From: UBA7398 sp947491605
GTDB taxonomy: Bacteria; Actinomycetota; Actinomycetes; Nanopelagicales; Nanopelagicaceae
Assembly (NCBI GenBank): GCA_947491605.1
Contig: CANLJW010000001.1
Location: forward strand, 1-64,000
DNA: 64,000 bases
Direction: 5' to 3'
Shown in pieces: positions 33,268 to 42,214 of this stretch. Under the pieces are notes generated by a model, which was not told where the DNA came from, ran no database searches, and saw only the letters and a program-made list of their open reading frames with translations. Numbering within the stretch: position 1 is the stretch's first letter; each line of letters starts with the position of its first letter. The position numbers and the translations under genes are program-made.

Positions 33268-34532
33268 GTAAGGTTTCCAAATTAACTCCAATTCAAAAAC
33301 GTCGCCAACGCGGTGCTTTTACTCTTTTGGTTTTATCGATTGGATCCTTAATTGGTTTTGGCGTACTCCAAAAACAGAGCGCGCCAGTTACATATAAATT
33401 TGTATTAGAAAAAGAGTGGATTGCAATTAATGAGTGGACCTTAGATTCCCGAACCGGATCTTATGGATTTAGTATTGCGGCCCTGCTTTTTTCAATTTGG
33501 GCATTCATCCAATTCCGCAGAAATAGGAAAATCCAACTACAGAGCGCGCTCGGTGGTTTTGCAATCCTGATGGCATTTTTATGTTGGGCGGCCAGCGGCA
33601 AAATGATTCCGTTTACTGGATTATTACAAGGAGCGTTACTGCTTTCAGTGCCGCTAATTTTTGGTGCCATGGCTGGTGTGCTTTGCGAACGGTCCGGGGT
33701 AATTAACATTGCAATCGAAGGCCAATTACTTGCCGGCGCATTTGCCGCGGGCGTGGTTGCGAGCCTTACTCAAAACACCACTTGGGGCTTGATTGTTGCC
33801 CCATTAGCCGGCGCGCTGATCTCGTTAATTTTGGCAGTCTTCGCGATTAAATTCTCAATCGATCAAGTAATTCTTGGTTTTGTAATAAATGTACTAGTAA
33901 TTGGCATGACTAATTTCTTGTATAAGAAGCTATTGATTCCTTATCAAAATACTTGGAATTCCGGCCCGATTCTCACGCCAATCGAAATTCCAATCCTTAG
34001 TAAAATTCCATTACTTGGTCCAATTTTCTTCAATCAAACAATTATTGTTTATCTGATGTATTTAATTGTTGCGGTAATCCACTTATCACTTTTCAAAACT
34101 CGTTGGGGACTTAGAACTCGAGCAGTAGGCGAGCACCCAACTGCAGCTGATTCGGTCGGCATAAAAGTAAATAATTTGCGATTCCGAAATGTAATCTTTG
34201 CTGGATTAGTTGCTGGCCTTGGTGGTGCTTATTTTACGGTTGGCGCGGTTGGCGCATTCGGTAAAGAGATGACCGCTGGAAAAGGTTTTATCGCTTTAGC
34301 GGCGCTAATTTTTGGAAGATGGAGCCCACTTGGCGCTGTGATGGCTGCCCTCTTATTTGGATTTGCCGATAATTTACAAGGTATTCTTTCAATAACTGGA
34401 ACCCCAATTCCAAGTGAGTTCATGTTGATGGCGCCATACATCGCAACCATAATTGCAGTGACTGGATTTGTTGGGAGAGTACGTGCGCCGGCGGCAGACG
34501 GTATTCCATACAACAGAGGCGGTTCGAATTAA
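33264..34532 (+). CDS. Nucleoside ABC-transporter permease 2 (NupC/YufQ-like)
   Basis: A 422-residue polytopic protein, partner of the first permease. The core has LCERSGVINIAIEGQLLAGA (the INIAIEGQ hallmark), and GLGGAYFTVGAVGAFGKEM followed by GFIALAALIFGRWSPLGA near the end. The N-terminus carries about 120 extra residues with two or three membrane segments before the core, longer than the minimal family form. ATG at 33264 overlaps the upstream gene by 4 bases and is preferred over a TTG at 33255. cdd begins at its last base. Confidence 0.92.
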   Translation: MSKVSKLTPIQKRRQRGAFTLLVLSIGSLIGFGVLQKQSAPVTYKFVLEKEWIAINEWTLDSRTGSYGFSIAALLFSIWAFIQFRRNRKIQLQSALGGFAILMAFLCWAASGKMIPFTGLLQGALLLSVPLIFGAMAGVLCERSGVINIAIEGQLLAGAFAAGVVASLTQNTTWGLIVAPLAGALISLILAVFAIKFSIDQVILGFVINVLVIGMTNFLYKKLLIPYQNTWNSGPILTPIEIPILSKIPLLGPIFFNQTIIVYLMYLIVAVIHLSLFKTRWGLRTRAVGEHPTAADSVGIKVNNLRFRNVIFAGLVAGLGGAYFTVGAVGAFGKEMTAGKGFIALAALIFGRWSPLGAVMAALLFGFADNLQGILSITGTPIPSEFMLMAPYIATIIAVTGFVGRVRAPAADGIPYNRGGSN

Positions 34533-34921
34533 TGGAGATTAACTGGCAAACGCTGCACGATGAAGCAAACCGAGTGATGAAACTTTCGTACTCTCCTTAT
34601 TCTAAATTTCCAGTTGGGGTTGCTGGCTTAGTAAGCGATGGTCGAATTATTAGCGGTTGTAATGTCGAGAACGCTAGCTACGGCTTAACTCTCTGCGCAG
34701 AATGCAGCATGATTTCTAATTTAGCTATGACTGGTGGTGGTCGAATAATTGCAGCGCTCTGCGTTGACGGCAACGGAAATTATTTATCGCCATGTGGACG
34801 CTGCCGCCAACTACTTTTTGAGCATGGTGGGCCGAATCTTCAATTAATGACGCCGACCGGTCCGCAACCTATGTCGATCATGCTGCCATGGGGATTTGGT
34901 CCAGAAGATTTACCAAAGTGA
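34532..34921 (+). CDS. cdd: Cytidine deaminase
   Basis: Cdd converts cytidine and deoxycytidine to the uridine forms. The 129-residue protein has the zinc site of the tetrameric type: NVENASYGLTLCAECSM with the catalytic Glu, and the CGRCRQ pair near residue 89. The start codon shares a base with the permease stop (TAATG) and the end overlaps deoA by 4 bases, so uptake and deamination are translationally linked. Confidence 0.96.
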   Translation: MEINWQTLHDEANRVMKLSYSPYSKFPVGVAGLVSDGRIISGCNVENASYGLTLCAECSMISNLAMTGGGRIIAALCVDGNGNYLSPCGRCRQLLFEHGGPNLQLMTPTGPQPMSIMLPWGFGPEDLPK

Positions 34922-36207
34922 GTGAACCATTTGCTGCCGTAGAGATTATTGGCGCTAAACGAGATAACTGCGTATTAACAGATCCACAAATTGATTGGAT
35001 TGTCGATGCCTACACTCGCGGCATCGTTGCAGATGAGCAGATGTCTGCGTTATTAATGGCAATTTTATTAAATGGCATGAACGGCCATGAAATCTCACGT
35101 TGGACTGATGCCATGGTTAATAGTGGCGAACGTATGTCATGGTCAAAACTCAGAGTTCCTACCGTTGATAAACATTCAACTGGTGGCGTTGGTGACAAAA
35201 TTACGTTACCGCTTGCGCCATTAGTTGCAGCATGTGGCGTGGCAGTACCACAACTCTCGGGTCGCGGCCTGGGCCATACTGGCGGCACGTTAGATAAACT
35301 TGAATCCATTCCAGGTTGGCGCGCATCATTAACTAATGCAGAGATGTTAAAAGTTCTACAAGATTGCGGCGCAGTTATTTGTGCTGCAGGCGCTAGTTTA
35401 GCCCCAGCAGATAAGAAACTTTATGCACTTCGGGATGTAACTGGAACTGTGCCCGCAATTTCTTTAATTGCATCATCCATCATGAGTAAGAAAATTGCTG
35501 AAGGTACTAGCGCATTAGTCCTAGATGTTAAAGCAGGAAGCGGTGCTTTCATCTCCGACCCAGAACAAGCAAAATTATTAGCGCGCACAATGGTTGATTT
35601 AGGAAATAGGTCTGGCGTAAAAACCAGAGCGCTTATTACGGCGATGGATGTACCACTGGGATTAACTGTCGGCAATGCGTTAGAAGTTAGAGAATCGGTT
35701 GAAGTTCTAGCTGGCGGTGGACCAGCTGATGTTGTTGAATTAACTATCTTGTTAGCACGCGAGATGTTGGAATTAGTTGGTGTAACTAGTAAAGATCCTG
35801 CCACAGCACTTAAAGACGGCAGCGCAATGGATCATTGGCGTCGCATGATTTCGGCGCAAGGTGGCGACCCAGATGCAAAACTTCCAACTGCAAAAGAAAC
35901 TCAACAAGTATTTGCAGAAACCGATGGCTTGCTAACAAAAATGGATGCCATGAAAGTTGGCGTAGCCGCTTGGTTATTAGGCGCCGGTCGATCTCGCCAA
36001 GGTGAAAAAGTACAAGCTGCTGCTGGCATCGAAATGCATGTAAAACCAGGTGAAATGGTTAAAAAAGGTGCACCGTTATTTACGCTCCATTCGGATGAAC
36101 CCGAAAGGTTTACCCGCGCAATAGCGGCCCTTGATGGCGCCGTTTCGATTTCAACTTCCAACGAAAAGGTGGAACGATTACCTTTAATTGTTGCGCGGAT
36201 TGAATAA
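34918..36207 (+). CDS. deoA: Thymidine/pyrimidine-nucleoside phosphorylase
   Basis: The enzyme cleaves thymidine or uridine with phosphate to the base and (deoxy)ribose-1-phosphate. The 429-residue protein has the family signature SGRGLGHTGGTLDKLESI and the phosphate site VDKHSTGGVGDK, plus SIMSKKIAEGTSALVLDVK. The GTG at 34918 gives a 4-base overlap with cdd and is preferred over an ATG 30 bases earlier inside cdd. The C-terminal PYNP domain is present. Whether it prefers thymidine or accepts uridine as well is not settled by sequence. Confidence 0.94.
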   Translation: MSEPFAAVEIIGAKRDNCVLTDPQIDWIVDAYTRGIVADEQMSALLMAILLNGMNGHEISRWTDAMVNSGERMSWSKLRVPTVDKHSTGGVGDKITLPLAPLVAACGVAVPQLSGRGLGHTGGTLDKLESIPGWRASLTNAEMLKVLQDCGAVICAAGASLAPADKKLYALRDVTGTVPAISLIASSIMSKKIAEGTSALVLDVKAGSGAFISDPEQAKLLARTMVDLGNRSGVKTRALITAMDVPLGLTVGNALEVRESVEVLAGGGPADVVELTILLAREMLELVGVTSKDPATALKDGSAMDHWRRMISAQGGDPDAKLPTAKETQQVFAETDGLLTKMDAMKVGVAAWLLGAGRSRQGEKVQAAAGIEMHVKPGEMVKKGAPLFTLHSDEPERFTRAIAALDGAVSISTSNEKVERLPLIVARIE

Positions 36208-36225
36208 ATTAAAGAGGGCAAGTAA

Positions 36226-37320
36226 ATGTCATTGTTAAATGTTCCAACCAAGGAACAAGTAAAAAAAGTACCTAAAGCGCTACTTCATGATCATTTAGAT
36301 GGTGGACTACGCCCCGAAACAATTATTGCACTTGCGGAAAAGATCGGTTATAAAAAACTTCCCACAAACGATCCAGAAAAACTAGCGGATTGGTTTCAAG
36401 AATCATGTGATTCAGGATCGCTAGTAAGATATTTGGAAACTTTCGCACACACCATCGCAGTCATGCAGACCCGTGATGGCATTATTCAAGTAGCGCGCGA
36501 ATGCGCCATCGATCTTGCTAGAGATGGCGTGGTTTACGCTGAAGTTCGCGGCGCGCCAGAACTTTTTACCGAAGCAGGTTTAACGCTAAATCAAGTCGTT
36601 GAAGCTACTACTGCAGGTTATAAAGAAGGTATGGCTGAAGCAAAACGCGAAGGAAACACGATTCGAGTCGAGTCAATTCTCTGCGGCATGCGTCAAAATA
36701 ACCGATCCCAAGAAACAGCGGAAGCAGTCGTTAAATATCGCGATCAAGGCGTCGTTGGTTTTGATATTGCCGGCCCAGAAGATGGGTTTCCACCAACAAA
36801 TCAATTAGATACATTTGAATATTTACGGAAAGAAAATGCACACTTCACAATCCATGCCGGCGAAGCTTATGGTCTACCTTCGATTTGGGAAGCCATCCAA
36901 CATTGTGGCGCTGAGCGTTTAGGACATGGCGTACGAATTATTGATGACATTGATTTTTCGGGTACGACGCCAAAATTAGGGCGGTTAGCGTCATATGTAA
37001 GAGACCGCCGAATTCCATTAGAACTTTGTCCGACTTCAAATTTACAAACCGGTGCTGCAAAAACTATTGCAGAGCATCCAATCGGCGTTTTAGCTAAATT
37101 GAGATTTAGAATCACAGTTAATACCGACAATCGGTTGATGTCTAGAACTTCGATGACCCATGAGATGAATGAATTAATCGGAGCATTTGGCTGGAATTTT
37201 GCAGATTTACAACGCGTGACCGTAAATGCAATGAAGAGCGCATTTATTCCCTTTGAAGAACGGCTAGCAATCATTGAAACCGTGATAAAGCCCGCTTATT
37301 TGCGGATCGCTAGCGAGTAA
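36226..37320 (+). CDS. add: Adenosine deaminase
   Basis: Add converts adenosine and deoxyadenosine to inosine forms. The 364-residue barrel has LHDHLDGGLRPETI (metal His pair near residue 21), HAGEAYG with His and catalytic Glu, the GHG motif in RLGHGVRI, and NTDNRLMS with the Asp ligand. AAAGAGGG upstream of the ATG is a good ribosome site. It is last in the uptake-salvage operon and abuts the convergent ALDH-like gene with no spacer. Confidence 0.95.
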   Translation: MSLLNVPTKEQVKKVPKALLHDHLDGGLRPETIIALAEKIGYKKLPTNDPEKLADWFQESCDSGSLVRYLETFAHTIAVMQTRDGIIQVARECAIDLARDGVVYAEVRGAPELFTEAGLTLNQVVEATTAGYKEGMAEAKREGNTIRVESILCGMRQNNRSQETAEAVVKYRDQGVVGFDIAGPEDGFPPTNQLDTFEYLRKENAHFTIHAGEAYGLPSIWEAIQHCGAERLGHGVRIIDDIDFSGTTPKLGRLASYVRDRRIPLELCPTSNLQTGAAKTIAEHPIGVLAKLRFRITVNTDNRLMSRTSMTHEMNELIGAFGWNFADLQRVTVNAMKSAFIPFEERLAIIETVIKPAYLRIASE

Positions 37321-38163
37321 CTAAACCCCGATCGGGTGCCAAACTGTTTTAGCTTCCATAAAAGCTAACATTCTTTGGGGCGATTGGGACTTATTAAATC
37401 GGTGTATCCGCTTTAGATTCTCAGCACCAGCGATTCGAAGTTCTGATTCAATTTTCGAATCTACTCCAGAAATATCTAAGCCATCAATCTCCATATGCGA
37501 AGCCAACCAAGGCGCTAATTCAGAAACTTTTCCAGTTAAGATATTTAAAACTCCGGCTGGCAAATCACTAGTTGCAAGCGCTTCGCTCAGCGTTATTGCT
37601 GGAAGCGGCCGCTTCTCACTTGCGATTACTACAGCGGTATTGCCAGTAGCAATGACTGGCGCAATCGCTGCAACTAAGCCCAAGAGTGAATCTTTCTGAT
37701 CTGCGATAATTCCAACAACGCCAAGTTCTTCGGGAGTAGTGAAGTTGTAATACGGTCCTGCGATTGGGTTAGTAGCACCAGCTATCGTTGAAATTTTGTC
37801 GCACCAGCCGGCATACCAAACCCATAAATCAATAGCTTGTTCCACTTGCGCTTCCGCCGCTTTTGCACTGCCGCCTTCTAACGCGATAATTTCATTTACA
37901 AATTGGTCGCGCCGGCCTTCCATGATTTCGGCAATTCGGTAGAGAATTTGGCCGCGATTAAATGCGGTAGCGCTACTCCAACCCGATAGCGCGGATTTAG
38001 CAGCAGTTACTGAATCTCGTAGATCTTTTCGCGAAGCTAAGGCAGGGTTAGCAATAAATTTTCCATTAGTACCTTTGATTTCATAAGTACGTCCAGATTC
38101 GCTCCGCGGAAATTGGCCACCAATAAATAATTTATAAGTTTTCTTAATATCAATTCGGCTCAT
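37321..38163 (-). CDS. Truncated, non-catalytic aldehyde-dehydrogenase-like protein
   Basis: A 280-residue protein that aligns with the N-terminal cofactor half of aldehyde dehydrogenases and then ends with its own conserved-looking tail (RMLAFMEAKTVWHPIGV). The PWNFP motif that carries the catalytic Asn is replaced by DQKDS at 155-159, KPAE by IASE, and there is no catalytic Cys or Glu, so it is probably not an enzyme by itself. The full-length ALDH gene upstream overlaps by 4 bases (ATGA). Together they total about 762 residues, resembling the two-domain ALDH16 proteins whose second domain is a degenerate ALDH. It is not a decayed gene: the frame is clean. Confidence 0.82.
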   Translation of the reverse strand: MSRIDIKKTYKLFIGGQFPRSESGRTYEIKGTNGKFIANPALASRKDLRDSVTAAKSALSGWSSATAFNRGQILYRIAEIMEGRRDQFVNEIIALEGGSAKAAEAQVEQAIDLWVWYAGWCDKISTIAGATNPIAGPYYNFTTPEELGVVGIIADQKDSLLGLVAAIAPVIATGNTAVVIASEKRPLPAITLSEALATSDLPAGVLNILTGKVSELAPWLASHMEIDGLDISGVDSKIESELRIAGAENLKRIHRFNKSQSPQRMLAFMEAKTVWHPIGV

Positions 38164-39608
38164 TTTGCGCCTTTCAAATATGGGGCCAGGCCATGTCGGC
38201 CACCTTCACGACCCCAACCGGATTCTTTATACCCACCAAATGGTGAAGCCGGATCAAATTTATTAAAAGTATTTGCCCAAATTACGCCAGCCTTAAGGGC
38301 TTTGCTAGCCCAAAGTATTCGGGAACCCTTCTCACTCCAAATTCCAGCTGAGAGCCCATAAGGAGTGTTATTTGCTTTTTCAATAGCCTCTTGTGGTGTT
38401 CGGAAAGTTAGAACTGAAAGCACTGGTCCAAATATTTCTTCACGTGCAATTCGATGCGATTGGGTTACCCCGGTAAATAATGTTGGTGCAAACCAGAATC
38501 CCTTGCTGGGCAATTGACAATCCGGACTCCATCTAAATGCGCCTTCAGTATCGCCAGAAGCAGAGAGCTCTTTAATTTTTGCGAGTTGTGCTGCCGAATT
38601 AATCGCGCCTAAATCCGTATTTTTATCTAACGGATCACCTACGCGAATCAAAGACATTCTTCGTTTTAGTTTTGCTAAAAGTTCGTCGTAGATATTTTCT
38701 TGGACAATTAGCCGAGAGCCAGCGCAACAAACATGGCCCTGGTTGAAAAATATTCCGTTCACAATTCCTTCAACAGCTTCATCAATTGGTGCATCTTCGA
38801 AAACAATATTTGCAGCCTTTCCACCTAATTCGAGAGTTGCGTTCTTGCCACTGATTGCAATTGAGCGAGCAATTAATTTACCGACCTCGGTAGATCCAGT
38901 AAATGCAATCTTGTCGACACCTGGGTGGTTAACCAGCGCTGCACCAGTTGCGCCATCTCCAGTAATGATATTTACAACCCCAGCAGGTAGCTCTGCTTGC
39001 TGGCAAACTTCGGCAAATAGCAGCGCAGTTAAGGGCGTGGTTTCGGCTGGTTTTAAGACCACGGTATTTCCAGTTGCTAAAGCCGGCGCAATTTTCCAAG
39101 CTAACATCAAGAGTGGAAAGTTCCATGGAATTATCTGGCCAACTACGCCATGAGGTTTTGGATTGATTCCTAACCCTGCATAATCTAATTTATCGGCCCA
39201 GCCCGCGTGATAAAAGAAATGAGCAGCCGCTAGCGGTACATCAACATCGCGCGATTCTCTAATTGGTTTTCCGTTATCAAGGGTTTCTAGTACCGCAAAT
39301 TCTCGAGCTCGCTCTTGCATAATCCGGGCAATCCGAAATAAATACTTACCACGCTCTTTAGCTGGCATTTTTGACCAAGTTTTTAGATATGCAGCCCGCG
39401 CAGCTTTCACGGCGCGATCTACATCGCTATCGCTTGCTTGGCTTATCTTGCTTAAAACTTCTTCATTAGCTGGATTAATGGTGGCAAATTTATCCTTAGT
39501 TTTCGGCTCTACCCACGCACCATTAATAAATAACCCATATTGCGCTTTTATAGAAACTAGCGCGCGCGATTCCGGCGCCGGTGCGTATTCAAAAGGGTTC
39601 TTATCCAT
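38160..39608 (-). CDS. Aldehyde dehydrogenase, catalytic partner of a split ALDH pair
   Basis: A 482-residue NAD(P)-dependent aldehyde dehydrogenase. All key residues are present: N163 in PWNFP, K in KPAETTP, FTGSTEVGK, E260 in LELGGK, and C294 in GHVCCAGSR, then EEIFGPVLSV and PFGGYKESGWGREGG. It lies directly downstream of deoC, whose products are glyceraldehyde-3-phosphate and acetaldehyde, so acetaldehyde oxidation is a good guess for its role. The annotation of substrate is inference. It overlaps the truncated ALDH gene by 4 bases. Confidence 0.9.
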   Translation of the reverse strand: MDKNPFEYAPAPESRALVSIKAQYGLFINGAWVEPKTKDKFATINPANEEVLSKISQASDSDVDRAVKAARAAYLKTWSKMPAKERGKYLFRIARIMQERAREFAVLETLDNGKPIRESRDVDVPLAAAHFFYHAGWADKLDYAGLGINPKPHGVVGQIIPWNFPLLMLAWKIAPALATGNTVVLKPAETTPLTALLFAEVCQQAELPAGVVNIITGDGATGAALVNHPGVDKIAFTGSTEVGKLIARSIAISGKNATLELGGKAANIVFEDAPIDEAVEGIVNGIFFNQGHVCCAGSRLIVQENIYDELLAKLKRRMSLIRVGDPLDKNTDLGAINSAAQLAKIKELSASGDTEGAFRWSPDCQLPSKGFWFAPTLFTGVTQSHRIAREEIFGPVLSVLTFRTPQEAIEKANNTPYGLSAGIWSEKGSRILWASKALKAGVIWANTFNKFDPASPFGGYKESGWGREGGRHGLAPYLKGAK

Positions 39609-39631
39609 AACTTGGCTACCTTATTTCACTA

Positions 39632-40573
39632 TCAGTCTAATGTCACGTAATTGGAACCCGAGTAAAAACCAGAGGTTGCTTTCATTCGTTGCATTAATAA
39701 ATCATTTAATAGCGCGCTTGCACCGATTCTAAAAAGATGAGGGTTTAGCCATTCTGGGCCAGCTACCTCATTTACTAAAACTAATTGTTTGATTGCATCT
39801 TTGGTGGTTCGGATGCCGCCGGCTGCTTTTACGCCAATCCGCATTCCAGTTTGCAGGTAATAATCTCTAACAGCTTCTAACATAACTAGCACTACGGGGG
39901 GAGTAGCAGCAGGCGAAATTTTTCCAGTACTTGTTTTAATAAAGTCAGCTCCAGCTAACATCGCAATAAATGAAGCTTTTCGCACATTATCGTAGGTGGT
40001 TAATTCGCCAGTTTCTAAGATAACTTTTAACTGCGCACGGTTACCGCATACTTCTTTGATCGCGGTAATTTCATCGAAAACTAAACCAAATTTGCCGGAG
40101 AGGAAAGCCCCACGATCAATCACCATATCGATTTCGGTAGCGCCATCGTTAAGCGCATCTTGAGTATCTTGAATTTTAACTTTCAAAGATGCGCGTCCAG
40201 ATGGAAAAGCAGTTGTGACAGCTGCTATTGGGATATGTGAACCCCCATTTAGATTCAAACTCTCGCGCGCGATTTTTACTAAATCGTTGTAAACACAGAC
40301 TGCGCCAACACTTGGTACTGAAAAATCAGTTGGGTCTGGGTGGACCGCTTTTGCGCAAATTGCTCGAACTTTTCCGGCAGTGTCAGCGCCTTCTAGCGTT
40401 GTTAAATCCACCATTCGAATTGCCATATCGATTGCCCAAGATTTACTTGTGGTTTTAATACTTCTCGTGCCTAACATGGCAGCTCGTTGCTCCACCCCAA
40501 CTTTATCGACCCCGGGCAACGCAGCTAGATATTTACGAAGCGAAGCTTCCGACCCATCGATCAAAGTGATCAT
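39632..40573 (-). CDS. deoC: Deoxyribose-phosphate aldolase
   Basis: DeoC splits 2-deoxyribose-5-phosphate into glyceraldehyde-3-phosphate and acetaldehyde. The 313-residue protein has CVYNDLVKIA, AVTTAFPSGRASLKVK, the Schiff-base Lys in DFIKTSTGK, and VGVKAAGGIRTTKDA. It is longer than the 220-residue E. coli-like form, matching the larger class found in actinobacteria and animals. The ATG at 40573 has a -10 hexamer 6 bases upstream, overlapping the stop of the preceding mutase gene, so it may be expressed separately as well as from the operon. Confidence 0.92.
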   Translation of the reverse strand: MITLIDGSEASLRKYLAALPGVDKVGVEQRAAMLGTRSIKTTSKSWAIDMAIRMVDLTTLEGADTAGKVRAICAKAVHPDPTDFSVPSVGAVCVYNDLVKIARESLNLNGGSHIPIAAVTTAFPSGRASLKVKIQDTQDALNDGATEIDMVIDRGAFLSGKFGLVFDEITAIKEVCGNRAQLKVILETGELTTYDNVRKASFIAMLAGADFIKTSTGKISPAATPPVVLVMLEAVRDYYLQTGMRIGVKAAGGIRTTKDAIKQLVLVNEVAGPEWLNPHLFRIGASALLNDLLMQRMKATSGFYSGSNYVTLD

Positions 40574-40577
40574 GTCG

Positions 40578-42212
40578 CTAGCCTACTAATAGTTTCGCTA
40601 GCGCATGCCGAAGCGTTTCTAATTGCGAATCCGCTGCGGACCTTGCGGCAACCACTTCGCCTGTTTTAACGACCTCTATGTAACATTTAATTTTAGGTTC
40701 AGTTCCGCTTGGTCTAATAATGATCCGCGCACTTTCACCCAGCCAAAATCTAACGCAATCAGTGGCTGGCAATCCATTCTCTGGACGGGCTAAGTCACTG
40801 AAATTCCTAACTTTTTCCCCTGCTATCTCGGTTGGAATTTGGTTTCGGAAACGTTCCATTATTTGGGTAATTTTTGATAAATCTGAAACTCGCAATGAAA
40901 CTTGCGCAGTAGCGTGATAGCCGTATTTCAACCAAATCTCATCTAAGTAATGCGATAGCGAGCTCTTGGCATTCGCTAAATTACTGGCGATTTCTACTAT
41001 TTTTAAAGCCGCGCTAATTCCATCTTTATCATTTACGGCCGTGGAATCAACGCAATATCCGAGCGCTTCTTCGTAGCCAAAAGCTAGATTCGGAATCTTC
41101 GCTAACCATTTAAAACCAGTTAGGGTTTCAGTAAAATTTATTTCGTAATGATTAGCAATCTTGCGCAGAATTGCGGACGAAACTATTGAGTTAGCAAAAG
41201 TTCCAGTGGTGCCAGCGCTTGCGATAGATTCTCCTAATATTGCGCCAACTTCATCACCGCGCAACATTCGCCAACTTCCGTTAGCTTTAATAGCGACAGC
41301 GCATCTATCCGCATCTGGATCGTTCGCAATCACTAAGTCGGCATCGTAATTTTTTGCAGTTTGTAGCGCCAAATCTATCGCACCAGATTCTTCTGGATTT
41401 GGAAACGATACAGTTGGAAAATCTGGATCTGGATCAGCTTGTGCGGACACTAAAATTGGCGTAGCAAAATCAGCTGCTTCAAATACTGAAAGTAAAGTTT
41501 TAGTACCAACTCCATGCATTGCGGTGTAGACGACCTTGATGTTGCTGCCTGGCTTTACAATTTTGGCAGTATCTGCGACATATTTGGAGACAATGGCTTC
41601 ATCCAAAACTTTCCAGCTAGTAGATCTCGGAATAGCTTTCAAGGATTTAATTTTTGCAATTTCACTAGAGATGGTAACGTCAGTCGGCGAAATGATTTGC
41701 GATCCATGATAATTAATTTCGTCAACTACGCCACCTAGATAAACTTTGTATCCGTTATCTTGTGCTGGATTATGGCTAGCGGTAACCATCACCCCAACAC
41801 CTACTTTTAGCGCAGTTACTGCATAAGCTAATACTGGAGTCGGCAGCGGCCGTGGTAATACAAAAACTCTAAATCCCGCTCCGGCCATGATTTCCGCAGT
41901 GTCGTTGGCGAAATCTTCCGAGCCATACCGGGCATCGCGACCAATCACTATGGAATCAAGGTTACGAGATTTCATGAATTCTGCTAGCCCAGCAGCAGTT
42001 CGGCCGACCACGGCTCGATTCATGCGACTTGGTCCAGGGCCAAGCGCACCCCTAAGTCCAGCAGTTCCAAATTCGAGAAATCCCGAGAATGAACTTTTTA
42101 GTTCAGGTTCATTCTCAGTATCAAGATAGTGCTGAAGGAGTTCGGCTGTTTTTATATCTGGATCATCTTCAATCCACGCAGTAACTAAAGTGCGAAGCTC
42201 TTGGGCAATCAC
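40578..42212 (-). CDS. Phosphoglucomutase/phosphomannomutase family (likely phosphopentomutase role)
   Basis: A 544-residue alpha-D-phosphohexomutase with the phosphoserine loop TASHNPAQDNGYKVY near residue 142, the metal loop DPDADRCAV, the sugar-specificity loop GYEEALGYCVD, and the C-terminal phosphate site RPSGTEPKIK. Members of this long subfamily in actinobacteria and Firmicutes are named PgcA/ManB or act as phosphopentomutase. Placed between punA and deoC, it most plausibly converts (deoxy)ribose-1-phosphate to the 5-phosphate, since no deoB is present. GTG at 42212 follows the punA stop by 2 bases. Confidence 0.85.
   Translation of the reverse strand: MIAQELRTLVTAWIEDDPDIKTAELLQHYLDTENEPELKSSFSGFLEFGTAGLRGALGPGPSRMNRAVVGRTAAGLAEFMKSRNLDSIVIGRDARYGSEDFANDTAEIMAGAGFRVFVLPRPLPTPVLAYAVTALKVGVGVMVTASHNPAQDNGYKVYLGGVVDEINYHGSQIISPTDVTISSEIAKIKSLKAIPRSTSWKVLDEAIVSKYVADTAKIVKPGSNIKVVYTAMHGVGTKTLLSVFEAADFATPILVSAQADPDPDFPTVSFPNPEESGAIDLALQTAKNYDADLVIANDPDADRCAVAIKANGSWRMLRGDEVGAILGESIASAGTTGTFANSIVSSAILRKIANHYEINFTETLTGFKWLAKIPNLAFGYEEALGYCVDSTAVNDKDGISAALKIVEIASNLANAKSSLSHYLDEIWLKYGYHATAQVSLRVSDLSKITQIMERFRNQIPTEIAGEKVRNFSDLARPENGLPATDCVRFWLGESARIIIRPSGTEPKIKCYIEVVKTGEVVAARSAADSQLETLRHALAKLLVG
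40580..40585 (-). promoter_or_regulatory. -10 box for possible internal leaderless deoC transcript
   Basis: TAGGCT (minus strand) lies 6 bases before the deoC ATG at 40573 and begins inside the last codons of the upstream mutase gene, whose stop it overlaps. Confidence 0.4.
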
Positions 42213-42214
42213 TA

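Noticed and set aside
37321..38163. Truncated ALDH considered as a decaying pseudogene
   Set aside because: The frame is uninterrupted, starts with an ATGA overlap, and has an orderly C-terminus; loss of catalytic residues looks like specialisation.
38743..39153. Plus-strand open frame of 136 codons inside the aldehyde dehydrogenase gene
   Set aside because: Antisense to the catalytic Cys and Glu region; no homologous pattern recognised.
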